From Desulfatibacillum alkenivorans DSM 16219 (GTDB taxonomy: Bacteria > Desulfobacterota > Desulfobacteria > Desulfobacterales > Desulfatibacillaceae): a DNA stretch of 46,300 bases. The notes beneath the pieces are model-generated. The model saw nothing but the letters and a program-made list of their open reading frames with translations. It searched no databases and was not told the DNA's origin. Position numbers and translations under genes: made by a program. Where the stretch lies: positions 1 to 46,300 of the forward strand of contig NZ_FQZU01000044.1 of assembly GCF_900142135.1 (NCBI RefSeq), in the 5' to 3' direction. Positions 1 through 9,015 of this stretch are shown here, one piece after another. Position 1 is the stretch's first letter; each line of letters begins with the position of its first letter.

Positions 1-1
1 T

Positions 2-253
2 CATGTCCACATTTTTGTGTCTGCGCCACCCACAATGGCCCCCAGTGAGATAATGCGAAGGATAAAAGGGCGAAGCGCGACAAAGTTGTTTGAAGAGTTT
101 CCCCATTTGAAAAAGCGGTATTGGGGTCGGCATTTTTGGGCGCGGGGATATTTTTGCGTAACCGCAGGCCAAGTTACCGATGAAATGATCAAGAATTACC
201 TGGAGCATCATTTTGAACCCAATCCCGATGATAATTTCAAAACAGAAAGTTAG
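2..253 (+). CDS. tnpA: IS200/IS605-family transposase TnpA, C-terminal part (5' end outside window)
   Basis: The open frame enters from the left edge of the window and ends at TAG 251-253. It shows an HVH triplet (the HUH nuclease metal-binding motif of Y1 transposases), then MRRIKGRSA and KRYWGRHFWARGYFC, which are signature stretches of IS200/IS605 TnpA. The C-terminal helix TDEMIKNYLEHHFE carries the probable nucleophilic tyrosine. The family makes single-strand cuts at hairpins in the element ends and transposes without target duplication. The visible part looks intact, with no stop or frameshift; only the first ~55-60 residues are missing because of the window edge. IS200-type right-end hairpins follow directly. 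No tnpB-like accessory gene is seen. Confidence 0.88.
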   Translation, partial: HVHIFVSAPPTMAPSEIMRRIKGRSATKLFEEFPHLKKRYWGRHFWARGYFCVTAGQVTDEMIKNYLEHHFEPNPDDNFKTES

Positions 254-255
254 CG

Positions 256-320
256 ACGGGTCTTTGACCCGTATCCGTGCTTTCAGCACTTAAAGAAAAC
301 CCTCCGACTTTAGTCGGTGG
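256..320 (+). mobile_element. Right-end hairpins of the IS200-type element
   Basis: Three consecutive stem-loops lie just after the transposase stop. They are 256-272 (7-bp arms ACGGGTC/GACCCGT), 277-289 (GTGCT/AGCAC) and 301-320 (CCGACT/AGTCGG, extended by CC/GG around a T-T mismatch). IS200/IS605 elements carry such subterminal hairpins as the structures recognised by TnpA in single-stranded DNA. The third hairpin is the likely right-end recognition hairpin, so the element should end shortly after 320. The exact boundary cannot be fixed without an empty site. Confidence 0.65.
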
Positions 321-382
321 TTGTTTAGTAAAAATAGCAGTTCATATTCCATTTAGCTCTGAAAGTCCTGTTGGACAAGACG

Positions 383-2053
383 ATGGCTTTATTGTATGAT
401 CCCCATGCAATCGTCATTCCTTTAAAAAACGTCCAGAGAACGGTCATGAATCCTTCCGAACTAGAAAAACAGAACCGAGAACTTAAAAATGAGCTGGAAA
501 GGCTTCGGTCTCATCAGAGTCAAGACGAAGAGCTTCTGCGGTTTGAACGCCTGCTTTCTGAAATATCCACGCAATTGATTGGGTGCACGCAAACGGATAT
601 TCAAAAGCCCATTGAGCTCGGTTTGAAGCTCATGGCCGATTTTTTGGATGTGGATCAGGTTGTGATTCTGGAAAAGTCCAGCGCTTCCGAAACAAAATCA
701 CGTTATGGGTATAGAAGGGATAATCATCCATTCCTTTTCCCGCAAAAACTCAGCAACACCTTTCCTTATGCAAAAAAAATGATGGACGCAGGCGAAGTCA
801 TCGTTTTTACAAACCTGCCCCATGATATCCCCCCGGAGGCTGAAATTGACCGGGCAAGCTGCATTAAGTACGGGTTCAAAGCCGTTCTTGGCGTTCCCCT
901 GAAAGTCGGGGACGCCGTCATGGGCTCCGTGATTTGCTACTCCTTTTCCCAGCCGCGCACCTGGAGCGAAGGGCTTGTCCAAAGACTGCGTCTTTTTGGG
1001 GAAATGGTCGCCAACAGCATCAACCGGCATCGGGCGGAAGTCAAACTTCAGGAGCTTAACAAGCAGCTTCAGGCGGAAAACCTCTATTTAAAGGAGGAAA
1101 TCGGCTTGAAACAAAGCCATCCTGATATAGTAGGAAAAAGCAGGGCCATTATTCGGGTCCTGAAACTGGTCGAGCAAGTGGCCGAAACAGACTCCACGGT
1201 CCTGATAACCGGGGAAACAGGCACAGGGAAAGAGTTGGTCGCCCACGCCGTCCATAGATTAAGCAAGCGGAAAAACAGGGCCATGGTTATCCTGAATTGC
1301 GCTGCACTGCCCCCGAATCTTGTAGAGAGCGAACTCTTCGGGCACGAAAAAGGCGCCTTTACAGGCGCATTGTCCAGACGAATCGGACGATTTGAAACCG
1401 CCCATGGCTCCACAATTTTTCTGGATGAAATCGATTCGCTTTCTTTGGAAATGCAGGCTAAACTGCTGCGGGTTCTCCAGCAGGGAACTTTTGAAAGACT
1501 GGGCGGCGCCTCCAGCATGAAGGTTGATGTTCGAGTGATTGCCGCCACCAATAAAAATTTAGCCGAAGAAATTTCCAAAGGATCTTTCCGCGAGGACCTG
1601 TTTTATCGCCTTAACGTCTTCCCCATTACCGTCCCGCCCTTGCGCAAACGGCCGGAAGACATACCCTTGCTTGTTCGGGAATTTGTTAAGACAATTTCCA
1701 GGCAAATGGGGAGGAAAATAGACACCATTCCCCAAAAAAGCATGGAAATGCTGAAAAGACAGCCCTGGCCGGGCAACGTCAGGGAATTGCAGAACGTGAT
1801 TGAACGAGCCATTATTATCAGCAGCACATCCACCTTGTCCGTGCCCCGGTTAGTCTCTTCCCCGGGAGATTCCAAGGAGGTTCTCACTTTGGACGACGTC
1901 CAGCGCAGGCACATTATCGATGTTCTGGAAAACACGGGATGGCGGCTCAGCGGCAGCGACGGGGCAGCCAAACTCCTGGACATCAACCCCAAGACCCTGG
2001 AATCCCGCATGAAAAAGCTGGGCGTCCACCGCCCGAACAAAGCCCCTCAATAA
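383..2053 (+). CDS. GAF-domain sigma-54-dependent transcriptional activator (FhlA/NtrC-type)
   Basis: This is a one-component enhancer-binding protein of 556 residues from ATG 383. An N-terminal coiled coil (about 25-55) is followed by a GAF-like sensory domain (about 56-216). The AAA+ domain has Walker A GETGTGKE (277-284), the sigma-54 contact loop GAFTGA (324-329) and Walker B FLDEID (346-351). A Fis-type helix-turn-helix ends the protein (GAAKLLDINPKTLESRMKKL). It has no receiver domain, so activation is probably by a ligand bound to GAF. It lies 200 bp upstream of, and in the same direction as, the methyltransferase operon, and is its most likely activator. The start is uncertain: TTG 371, ATG 383 and ATG 446 are all in frame and none has a good Shine-Dalgarno. 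Confidence 0.9.
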   Translation: MALLYDPHAIVIPLKNVQRTVMNPSELEKQNRELKNELERLRSHQSQDEELLRFERLLSEISTQLIGCTQTDIQKPIELGLKLMADFLDVDQVVILEKSSASETKSRYGYRRDNHPFLFPQKLSNTFPYAKKMMDAGEVIVFTNLPHDIPPEAEIDRASCIKYGFKAVLGVPLKVGDAVMGSVICYSFSQPRTWSEGLVQRLRLFGEMVANSINRHRAEVKLQELNKQLQAENLYLKEEIGLKQSHPDIVGKSRAIIRVLKLVEQVAETDSTVLITGETGTGKELVAHAVHRLSKRKNRAMVILNCAALPPNLVESELFGHEKGAFTGALSRRIGRFETAHGSTIFLDEIDSLSLEMQAKLLRVLQQGTFERLGGASSMKVDVRVIAATNKNLAEEISKGSFREDLFYRLNVFPITVPPLRKRPEDIPLLVREFVKTISRQMGRKIDTIPQKSMEMLKRQPWPGNVRELQNVIERAIIISSTSTLSVPRLVSSPGDSKEVLTLDDVQRRHIIDVLENTGWRLSGSDGAAKLLDINPKTLESRMKKLGVHRPNKAPQ

Positions 2054-2176
2054 TCAGGAAATCCCTTTTATTTCAGGAATACAAGCAGCCAACGCTCCAG
2101 CTTTACAGCCCTTTTGAAACAAAAATAATAAATAATATCAAGACTATATAAAAGTTTCTTGCAAAAAAATCCCTTC

Positions 2177-2192
2177 CGGCACAGTTCTTCCA
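2177..2192 (+). promoter_or_regulatory. Weak candidate sigma-54 promoter for the methyltransferase operon
   Basis: CGGCAC-N5-TTCCA has the -24 GG and the correct 10-nt spacing, but CC instead of GC at -12. It lies about 60-75 nt upstream of the first operon gene and directly downstream of a sigma-54 activator gene, which is why it is listed. The start point would be near 2203. The -12 mismatch makes this a weak call. Confidence 0.35.
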
Positions 2193-2254
2193 ATATATCC
2201 CGGTCAGGAATGAGTTCTCTGCGAAAATACCATCCGCACTAAAGGAGGAACAAC

Positions 2255-2887
2255 ATGTCGGTGAACCTGGCTGAAGCCGTTGAAAAACTGGAGAAAGACT
2301 CTGTAATGCAGGAAGTGCAAAAAAGACTGGATAACGGGGAGGACGTCCTGCGGATCCTGGAGGAATGCCGCAACGGGATGACCGTGGTAGGCGACAAATT
2401 CCAGGCTGGTGAAGCCTTTCTCGCGGAGCTGATGCTTTCCGGGGAAATTTTCAAGGAAGTGATGAAAATCATCAAACCCCATATGACACAGGAGGCATCC
2501 CAGGAAAAAAAGGGAACGGTCATCATGGCTACCTTGCAGGGAGACATCCACGATCTGGGGAAGGATATCGTGGTGACCCTGCTGGAAGCTCGGGGCTTTG
2601 AAGTTCACAATCTGGGCGTGGATGTGCCCGTCGGCGCCCTGGTGGAAAAAGTGAAGGAAGTAAAGCCGGACTTCGTGGGGTTTTCGTCCTTGTTGACGCC
2701 CAACATCCAGGTGATGAAGCAAACCGTGGACCTGCTGGTTGAAAATAACCTGAGGGACAAGCTGAAAGTAATGATCGGCGGCGGCATTACCACGGACAAG
2801 GCCAGGGAGTTCGTCGGCGCGGATTTTCAGACTTTGGACGCCAACGAAGGGGTGAACTACTGTGTTTCCGTGATGGAGGGAAATTGA
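2255..2887 (+). CDS. Methyltransferase corrinoid protein (MtaC/MtbC/MttC-type)
   Basis: This 210-residue protein is the methyl shuttle of a three-component demethylase. The N-terminal helical cap (about 1-85) precedes a Rossmann-type cobalamin domain. That domain has the base-off/His-on motif DIHDLG (97-102), with His99 as the expected lower axial cobalt ligand. GFSSLLT (142-148) and MIGGG (173-177) are the other cobalamin-domain signatures. The length is normal for the family. A strong AAAGGAGG (2241-2248) sits 6 nt before ATG 2255. It is the first gene of the operon. It should accept a methyl group from the URO-D protein just downstream and pass it to the MtrH-like protein. The methylated substrate cannot be read from this protein. 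Confidence 0.93.
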   Translation: MSVNLAEAVEKLEKDSVMQEVQKRLDNGEDVLRILEECRNGMTVVGDKFQAGEAFLAELMLSGEIFKEVMKIIKPHMTQEASQEKKGTVIMATLQGDIHDLGKDIVVTLLEARGFEVHNLGVDVPVGALVEKVKEVKPDFVGFSSLLTPNIQVMKQTVDLLVENNLRDKLKVMIGGGITTDKAREFVGADFQTLDANEGVNYCVSVMEGN

Positions 2888-2888
2888 T

Positions 2889-4031
2889 ATGCCGAAGGAG
2901 ACAATGACAAGATGGGAAAGAGTCTGGGCGGCTGCCAATGGCGAGAAATCCGACAGGGTCCCGGTGATTCCTGTTTACGGGCCCTATGGCGCCACCTTTC
3001 AAGGGATGTCCCAGGGCGACTATTACCGGGACATTGACAACGCCGGCTTGGAGGCCATGCTCAAAACTTTTGATGACGTGGGCGGATGGGACGCGATCTG
3101 GGGCAGCGGAGTCGGCTTTGACAGAAAGTACTGGAACCTGGCCGCACGCTATCCCATGGAGGTCAAGGAGCCGGGGACGGACACGCCCGATGACTATGTC
3201 ATTCAGCTGCATGAAAGGGAAGTCCTTTTCTACGATGACTACGACCGCATCGCGGAGTTGGGCTACCGGAAGTTTTTTGACGACGAAGTGATTTTTAGGA
3301 TTTCCAATTACACCCCTGAAAGCCTGCACGAGGCGAAAAAGCAGGTCGTCAAAACCATCATGAAAGCAAAGACGCTTTGGGAGCAGAGGGATGTGAACCT
3401 TTATTACACCTTCGGCGACATTGTGCCCTTCTTCACCCTGAGCCTGGGGCGCTCCCTGATCCGCTTTACCGAAGACCTCTATTACAAGCCGGAAAAAATC
3501 CATAACGCCCTGCGCCGGATGACCGACGACATCATAGAGCAAGGGCTGAAGGCTGCCAAACATTCGGACAGAAAGATCAATTTTCTGGTCTGCGAAAGGG
3601 GCTCGGCCTATCACTACCCCCTGGATATCTTCGAAAAATTCTGGATGAATTATGTAAAGGAAATCATCGAAGCCTGGTTTGCGGAAGGCATCATAACCAA
3701 CTTTCATCTGGATACGGACTGGACCAAGAACCTGCCGTCCTTCAAAAAGAATCTTCCTAAACACTCTTTTATCCTGGAATTGGACAGCACCACAGACTTG
3801 ATCAACGCCAGGGAAATCATGGGCGATCATTGCTGCATCAAGGGCGACGTTCCCGCCAGCCTTCTGAGTCTGGGCACGGCCGAAGACGTGGATGAGTACT
3901 GCAGGAAGATGATCCGGGAAGTTGGCCGGGATGGGGCGTATATTTTGGCTTCCGGCTGTGAAACCCCCATTGACACGAAAAGGGAAAACTTTCTGGCCAT
4001 GCTGAACGCGGCGAAAACCAGCTTTTATTAA
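2889..4031 (+). CDS. Uroporphyrinogen-decarboxylase-fold methyltransferase (substrate:corrinoid methyltransferase)
   Basis: A 380-residue TIM-barrel protein of the URO-D superfamily, which includes MtaA, MtbA and CmuA. These zinc enzymes move methyl groups between small molecules and corrinoid proteins. Candidate zinc ligands are His273 with Asp275/Asp277 (NFHLDTDW) and Cys357 (ASGCETP). The first motif differs from the His-x-Cys of classical MtaA. It starts 1 nt after the corrinoid-protein stop, with GGAGGG overlapping the end of that gene, so the two are translationally coupled. With a separate pterin-dependent methyltransferase in the same operon, this protein is most likely MT I, which attacks the methylated growth substrate. 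The substrate is unknown. Confidence 0.85.
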   Translation: MPKETMTRWERVWAAANGEKSDRVPVIPVYGPYGATFQGMSQGDYYRDIDNAGLEAMLKTFDDVGGWDAIWGSGVGFDRKYWNLAARYPMEVKEPGTDTPDDYVIQLHEREVLFYDDYDRIAELGYRKFFDDEVIFRISNYTPESLHEAKKQVVKTIMKAKTLWEQRDVNLYYTFGDIVPFFTLSLGRSLIRFTEDLYYKPEKIHNALRRMTDDIIEQGLKAAKHSDRKINFLVCERGSAYHYPLDIFEKFWMNYVKEIIEAWFAEGIITNFHLDTDWTKNLPSFKKNLPKHSFILELDSTTDLINAREIMGDHCCIKGDVPASLLSLGTAEDVDEYCRKMIREVGRDGAYILASGCETPIDTKRENFLAMLNAAKTSFY

Positions 4032-4058
4032 ACGAAAACCCTTCAGGAGGAGACAAAC

Positions 4059-5618
4059 ATGAACTTAGCATCGGTTTTAGAGTGCACCGTAAAAGAATAT
4101 CCGGATAAGGCGGCGGTTGTTTTAGGCGACATGAGACTGAGCTACCAGGCTGTCAATGCCATGGCAAATCAGATTGCCAACGGCCTGGTTGAGGCGGGAA
4201 TTCAAAAGGGAGACAAAGTTGCCTTAAGCTGCCCCAACCTGCCTTACTTTCCCATTGTTTACTACGGCGTTCTCAAAGCGGGAGCGGTTGTCGTCCCCTT
4301 GAGCGTGCTGCTTAAAGGCCGGGAAATTGCCTACCATCTGACGGACAGCGACGCCAAGGCCTATTTCTGCTTCCAGGGATCCCCGGAACTACCCATGGCG
4401 GAAGAGGGGTATAAAGGATTTCAGGACAGTCCCGATTGTAAGGAGATGTTTATCATCACAGCCGACCCGGCCGCTGCTTCGCCTATTGAAGGCCTTAAAA
4501 CTCTGGGGCAATTCATGGCCGGCCAGTCCCCCGTGTTTGAAACGGCCATGATGAATGCCGACGACACGGCAGTGATTCTTTATACGTCCGGAACAACCGG
4601 CCACCCAAAGGGCGCTGAACTGACTCACTGCAACCTGCTCATGCAGACCCTCACGCTCGTTTCGGGACTTCAGCTTAAGGCGCCTGATGTGCATCTGGTT
4701 CTTTTACCGCTTTTTCACTCCGCCGGGCAGGCGGAACACATGAACGCGGGATTCTCAACGGGCAACACCCTTGTCCTGGTTCCCCGTTTTTCGGCAGAGG
4801 CCGCCCTGGAGGCCATGCAAAAAGAAAAGGTCAGCGTCTTTATCGGGGTGCCGACCATGTATTGGGAGCTTCTCAATTATGAGGACAAGGACAACCGGTT
4901 TGACCTCGAAAAAATATCCAATGCTTTGCGGATCGGAGTGGCTGGCGCGGCGTCTCTGCCGGTGGAAATCATCAGGGGATTCGAAGAAAAATACAATATT
5001 GCCATTCTGGAAGGATACGGCCTGACGGAAACCTCCCCGACAGTTTCTTTCAACCATATAGGTAAGGAAAGAAAAGTCGGCTCCGTGGGAACTCCGGTCT
5101 GGGGTGTGCAGGCAAAAATCTTCGATGACAAGCACCAGGAGGTTCCCGTCGGCGAGGTGGGAGAAATTGTCGTCCAGGGGCACAACGTCATGAAAGGCTA
5201 TTACAAGAAGCCCGACGAAACGGCAAGGGCCTTCAACGGCACGAACTGGCTGCATACCGGCGACCTGGGGAGAATGGACGAGGACGGCTACATCTACATC
5301 GTGGACAGGGTCAAGGACATGATTATCCGCGGCGGCTTCAACGTTTATCCCCGGGAGATTGAAGAGGTCCTCATGACCCATCCAGCGGTATCCCTGGTTG
5401 CGGTGGTCGGCGAGCCTCATGAAAGACACGGAGAGGAAATCAAGGCTTACATCGTGCTGAAAAAAGGGCAAACAGCCACGCCGGAGGAAATCACGGCATG
5501 GTCCAAGGAGCAGATGGCGTCCTACAAATATCCAAGGATCGTTGAGATCACCGAGGCGCTTCCCATGAACGCCACCGGAAAAATCCTCAAGAAAAACTTA
5601 AAGAAGCAGGCTGGCTGA
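4059..5618 (+). CDS. AMP-forming acyl/aryl-CoA ligase
   Basis: A 519-residue class I adenylate-forming enzyme that makes an acyl-CoA from an acid, ATP and CoA through an acyl-AMP. All core motifs are present: P-loop YTSGTTGHPKG (175-185), GYGLTETSP (319-327), TGD (400-402), the hinge DRVKDMIIRGGFNVYPREIE and the C-terminal catalytic Lys508 in NATGKILKK. An AGGAGG (4045-4050) precedes ATG 4059. Its stop TGA shares one base with the next ATG (5616-5620). Position inside the methyltransferase operon implies that the methylated substrate or its demethylated product is a carboxylic acid that enters catabolism as a CoA ester. The motifs do not separate fatty, aromatic and small-acid substrates. Confidence 0.9.
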   Translation: MNLASVLECTVKEYPDKAAVVLGDMRLSYQAVNAMANQIANGLVEAGIQKGDKVALSCPNLPYFPIVYYGVLKAGAVVVPLSVLLKGREIAYHLTDSDAKAYFCFQGSPELPMAEEGYKGFQDSPDCKEMFIITADPAAASPIEGLKTLGQFMAGQSPVFETAMMNADDTAVILYTSGTTGHPKGAELTHCNLLMQTLTLVSGLQLKAPDVHLVLLPLFHSAGQAEHMNAGFSTGNTLVLVPRFSAEAALEAMQKEKVSVFIGVPTMYWELLNYEDKDNRFDLEKISNALRIGVAGAASLPVEIIRGFEEKYNIAILEGYGLTETSPTVSFNHIGKERKVGSVGTPVWGVQAKIFDDKHQEVPVGEVGEIVVQGHNVMKGYYKKPDETARAFNGTNWLHTGDLGRMDEDGYIYIVDRVKDMIIRGGFNVYPREIEEVLMTHPAVSLVAVVGEPHERHGEEIKAYIVLKKGQTATPEEITAWSKEQMASYKYPRIVEITEALPMNATGKILKKNLKKQAG

Positions 5619-6577
5619 TGCCAACGAAGATCGACATCATATCCGGGGTCCTGGGTGCCGGAAAAACAACGCTGATCAACCGAATCCTTGATAGCGTCTT
5701 GAAGACGGACAAGACGGCCATCATTGAAAACGAGTTCGGCGAAATCGGCATTGATGGCTGCAGGTTCGCAGAATCGGGTGTGGCGTTAAGGGAAATCAGC
5801 GGTGGGTGCATCTGCTGTACCTTGTTCGGGGACTTTGTTTCCGCCGCTCGCCAGCTGATTTCCCAGGTCCGGCCGGACCGCATTATAGTCGAGCCCACCG
5901 GGGTTGGAAAGCTGACCGACGTGCTGAGAGCTCTTGAGGCCGTGGGGAAAGTGGAGCCGATAGAAATCAATATGATCGTCGCGGTTATCGATCCTCTAAG
6001 GTACAATCTTTATTCGAAAATGTTCGGCGAATTTTTTACGGATCAGATTCAAAAAGCGCGCACAATCTTTCTGAGCCGGACCCAGCTTGCTCCCGGGGAC
6101 GCCATTGATCAGACCGTCAAGCATCTTAAGGAGATCAACCCCGACGCGGCCGTTGTAACAAGCTCCTGGGAGGATTTGACCGGCGAAGAAATGGTCTCCC
6201 TGGGAGAAAAACCCGGAGCCGCATGTATTTCGCCGACGGAAAGCATTTTGGCGAAAGAGGCGTTCTGTCATCATCACCATGCCGATGAAGTCTTTAAGGT
6301 GTGGAGCGCCGTTACATCCGTCCGTTACTCCCGGGAGCAGTTCCGGAAAGCGGTCCATAGGCTGTCAACGGAAGCCAGGTACGGGGAAATCGCTCGCGGC
6401 AAAGGGGTTTTCCAAACCCCGGAAGGCGGTTGGCTGCATTACGATTACGTACCTGGCGAAACCCTTTTTCAAAACGCGGAAGCCATGGATACGGGAAAAC
6501 TGGTGTTCATCGGAAAAGAGTTAAATTCATCCGGGCTGGAGGAGCTTTTCGGCTTGGCCTTCATTAAAGGAGTGTAA
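5618..6577 (+). CDS. G3E GTPase, CobW/COG0523-type metallochaperone
   Basis: A 319-residue protein with Walker A GVLGAGKTT (10-18), switch residues NEFG (38-41) and the CICC motif (Cys64, Cys66, Cys67) that binds metal in CobW/ZNG1 proteins. The C-terminal CobW_C domain begins near a His4 cluster (218-221). The guanine-specificity motif reads SRTQ rather than NKxD, which is unusual. The family delivers zinc, or in some cases cobalt or other metals, to client enzymes. In this operon the plausible clients are the zinc-dependent URO-D methyltransferase or corrinoid loading and activation; that is inference. Start and preceding stop overlap, so it is translationally coupled to the CoA ligase. Confidence 0.87.
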   Translation: MPTKIDIISGVLGAGKTTLINRILDSVLKTDKTAIIENEFGEIGIDGCRFAESGVALREISGGCICCTLFGDFVSAARQLISQVRPDRIIVEPTGVGKLTDVLRALEAVGKVEPIEINMIVAVIDPLRYNLYSKMFGEFFTDQIQKARTIFLSRTQLAPGDAIDQTVKHLKEINPDAAVVTSSWEDLTGEEMVSLGEKPGAACISPTESILAKEAFCHHHHADEVFKVWSAVTSVRYSREQFRKAVHRLSTEARYGEIARGKGVFQTPEGGWLHYDYVPGETLFQNAEAMDTGKLVFIGKELNSSGLEELFGLAFIKGV

Positions 6578-6580
6578 AAA

Positions 6581-7387
6581 ATGATTATAGTCGGAGAGCT
6601 GATTAACGCCACGCGAAAAGCGGTCCGAGAAGCCATGGAGGCGAGAGACGCCCAAGCTATTCAAGCCCTTGCCAAGGATCAAGCTGATGCGGGCGCCGAC
6701 TTTCTTGATATCAATGCGGGCGTTTTTATGGATAACGAGGCGGAAAGCCTCAAATGGGTGATTGACGCCGTGTCTGGGGTCTCGGAAACGCCCTTTTGCA
6801 TAGACAGTTCCACCGCGGAAACCATAGAGGCAGCATTAGCCTATTTGGAAACAAAACAAGGCTCGACCCCCATGGTCAATTCCATCTCTATGGAAAAAAC
6901 CCGGTTTAATCAGGTCATGCCCCTTATCAAAGGAAGCAACCTAAAGGTCGTGGCCCTATGCATGAATGACGAGAGCATGCCGGAAACCGCGGACCAGCGC
7001 TTGGCCATTGCTGACGTATTGATCAACGAATTGGTCAAAAACGATATCCCCATTGAAAACATTTACGTGGACCCTCTGGTCCAGGCCCTGGCGGCAAACT
7101 CCGCTTTCGGCATGGAGTTTCTGAACGCCGTGGACCGGATCATGACTGAATATCCCGGCATCCATACCATTTGCGGCCTGTCCAATATTTCATACGGAAT
7201 GCCGGCCAGGAAATTCATGAACCAGACCCTGATGACCATGGCCGTTGCCAGGGGGCTGGACGGCGCCATCATGGACCCCCTGGATAAAAGGATGATGGCC
7301 AATATCATTACGGCGGAAGCTCTGGCAGGCAAAGACAACTTTTCAATGAATTATATCAAGGCGTTTCGAGACGGAAAATTACCATAG
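6581..7387 (+). CDS. Pterin-dependent methyltransferase, MtrH/AcsE-like (methyl-corrinoid:tetrahydrofolate methyltransferase)
   Basis: A 268-residue dihydropteroate-synthase-like TIM barrel. Pterin-binding landmarks appear in order: LINATRK near the start, DINAG (43-47), CIDSS, MVNSIS, the YVDPLVQ strand and CGLSNISYG, as in AcsE/MeTr. The family moves a methyl group between cob(III)alamin on a corrinoid protein and tetrahydrofolate. Here it is the MT II step, giving methyl-THF that a sulfate reducer can oxidise through the methyl branch of the Wood-Ljungdahl pathway. AAAGGAG (6566-6572) lies inside the end of the upstream GTPase gene, and the gap between genes is 3 nt. Confidence 0.9.
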   Translation: MIIVGELINATRKAVREAMEARDAQAIQALAKDQADAGADFLDINAGVFMDNEAESLKWVIDAVSGVSETPFCIDSSTAETIEAALAYLETKQGSTPMVNSISMEKTRFNQVMPLIKGSNLKVVALCMNDESMPETADQRLAIADVLINELVKNDIPIENIYVDPLVQALAANSAFGMEFLNAVDRIMTEYPGIHTICGLSNISYGMPARKFMNQTLMTMAVARGLDGAIMDPLDKRMMANIITAEALAGKDNFSMNYIKAFRDGKLP

Positions 7388-7401
7388 GAACAGGCGCGGG
7401 C

Positions 7402-9015
7402 ATGGTGAATTACAAAACCGTTACATTACTTCCTTCCGGCGAAAAAATCAGGGTCAAGCCCGGCAGCGTCCTCCTGGACGCTCTAAAAGATGGCTGCCCA
7501 ATCCGGGCTGACTGCGGAGGAAAGGGCATTTGCGGAAAATGCAAGATCATCTTGGATGACCCGGAGCGGTCATCGCCTGTCGGCCTGGAAAAAGACTTCC
7601 TTGCCGAAAACCGGATAGACGCGGGATGGCGACTGGCCTGTCAAATCCAGGTCCACACGGACATGAAGATCCGGCTGCCGGAAAACTCCCTGGATCAGGG
7701 CCAGGCGCAGGGAAAATCCATTCCACGGGGGCCGTATACAGTCAACCAGGACCTGCATGCAGGGCCTCTGGGGCTGGCAGTGGATATCGGAACAACCAAT
7801 GTGGCGGCCTATCTGTGCGACCTGCAAAAAGGCGTCATCCTGGCTTCAGCTTCCTCCGTCAACCCCCAGCGCAGGTTTGGACAGGACGTTGTGAGCCGCA
7901 TCCAGGCCGCGTCAGACCCTGCCGGACTGGAAGAACTAAAATTCATCATAATTGACGCAATCCATTGTCTTGCCGATGAGTGCATTGTAAACGCAGGCCA
8001 GTCTCAAAAACAATTAAGCAGGCGGAATATTGGCTCATTAGCCGTGGTGGGAAACACAGCCATGCAGCACATTTTCGCTGGCATTGACCCAACTCCCCTG
8101 GCACTGAGCCCCTATGAGCCGGAAAATCATGCGGCAATGGACCGGTCTGCAAGATTTTTTGGCCTGGCTTTATCCGAGACGTGCAGGGCCTATATCGCGC
8201 CTGTTATATCCGGTTTCGCCGGAGGGGACATCCTGGCCTGCGCCCTGGCCGACGGCCTGATGGAGCGGCGGGAAACCACCCTTATTGTAGATGTGGGCAC
8301 CAACGGGGAATTGATCCTGAAAAGTGGAGAAAATGTCTATGCCGCCAGTTGCGCGACAGGCCCCGCTTTTGAAGGCGCCTTGATTTCATGCGGTATGCGG
8401 GCGGTCGAGGGCGCGGTTTCCGCCTGTTCTTTTGACGCTGCGCGCAATAGATTTGCTTTTAAAACCATGGGAAACGATTCGCCTCCCCTGGGAATATGCG
8501 GTTCGGGGGTTATCGAAGCCGTCCATGCCCTGCGGGAGGCCGGATTCGTGGAGGCATCGGGCCGATTAATCCCCCAGGGCGGCGATTGGCCGGACAGGGT
8601 CAGCCTGCTTAATGGCCGGAGAAGATCCGGAGATGTGGATGTGTATATTACCCAGAAAGACGTCCGGCAGGTCCAGTTGGCCAAGGCGGCCGTCGCCACG
8701 GGGATTATCTGCCTCATGGAAAAAGCGGGCGTCAAACAAGTGGATCGAACCATCCTCACTGGAGCTTTCGGCCACGCATTTAACTGGCGCAAGGCGGCGG
8801 AGATCGGAATGTTCCCCGAACTGTCCGCGTTAGGCAGGGTGGAGACTCGGCCGAATCTGGCAGGCCAGGGAGCGGTTATGATTCTGCTTGATAAAACCCA
8901 ACAAGCGGCTATTCAGAAAATTCAGGAGAGCGCAAATTATATCCATTTAGCTGATGACGCTGAATTTACGCAGCGGTTTGTATCCCAGACCCTTTTTCCT
9001 TATAATGGTAAATGA
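7402..9015 (+). CDS. Reductive activator of corrinoid proteins (RACE-type, [2Fe-2S] + ASKHA ATPase)
   Basis: This 537-residue protein returns inactive cob(II)alamin to cob(I)alamin in an ATP-dependent reaction. The N-terminal plant-type ferredoxin domain has Cys38, Cys44, Cys47 and Cys80 (C-x5-C-x2-C-x32-C). A linker is followed by the ASKHA/DUF4445 domain, which starts at LAVDIGTTNVAAYL and has VDVGTNGE and GAFGHAFN further on. This architecture matches RACo and the activating enzymes of acetogen O-demethylases rather than the [4Fe-4S] RamA of methanogens. The stop overlaps the next start as ATGA. No strong Shine-Dalgarno precedes ATG 7402, so translation may depend on coupling with the upstream gene 14 nt away. 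Confidence 0.93.
   Translation: MVNYKTVTLLPSGEKIRVKPGSVLLDALKDGCPIRADCGGKGICGKCKIILDDPERSSPVGLEKDFLAENRIDAGWRLACQIQVHTDMKIRLPENSLDQGQAQGKSIPRGPYTVNQDLHAGPLGLAVDIGTTNVAAYLCDLQKGVILASASSVNPQRRFGQDVVSRIQAASDPAGLEELKFIIIDAIHCLADECIVNAGQSQKQLSRRNIGSLAVVGNTAMQHIFAGIDPTPLALSPYEPENHAAMDRSARFFGLALSETCRAYIAPVISGFAGGDILACALADGLMERRETTLIVDVGTNGELILKSGENVYAASCATGPAFEGALISCGMRAVEGAVSACSFDAARNRFAFKTMGNDSPPLGICGSGVIEAVHALREAGFVEASGRLIPQGGDWPDRVSLLNGRRRSGDVDVYITQKDVRQVQLAKAAVATGIICLMEKAGVKQVDRTILTGAFGHAFNWRKAAEIGMFPELSALGRVETRPNLAGQGAVMILLDKTQQAAIQKIQESANYIHLADDAEFTQRFVSQTLFPYNGK

Noticed and set aside
2054-2254. Cobalamin riboswitch before the corrinoid operon
   Set aside because: I saw no B12-box-like conserved core or matching helices; the leader is short and AT-rich.
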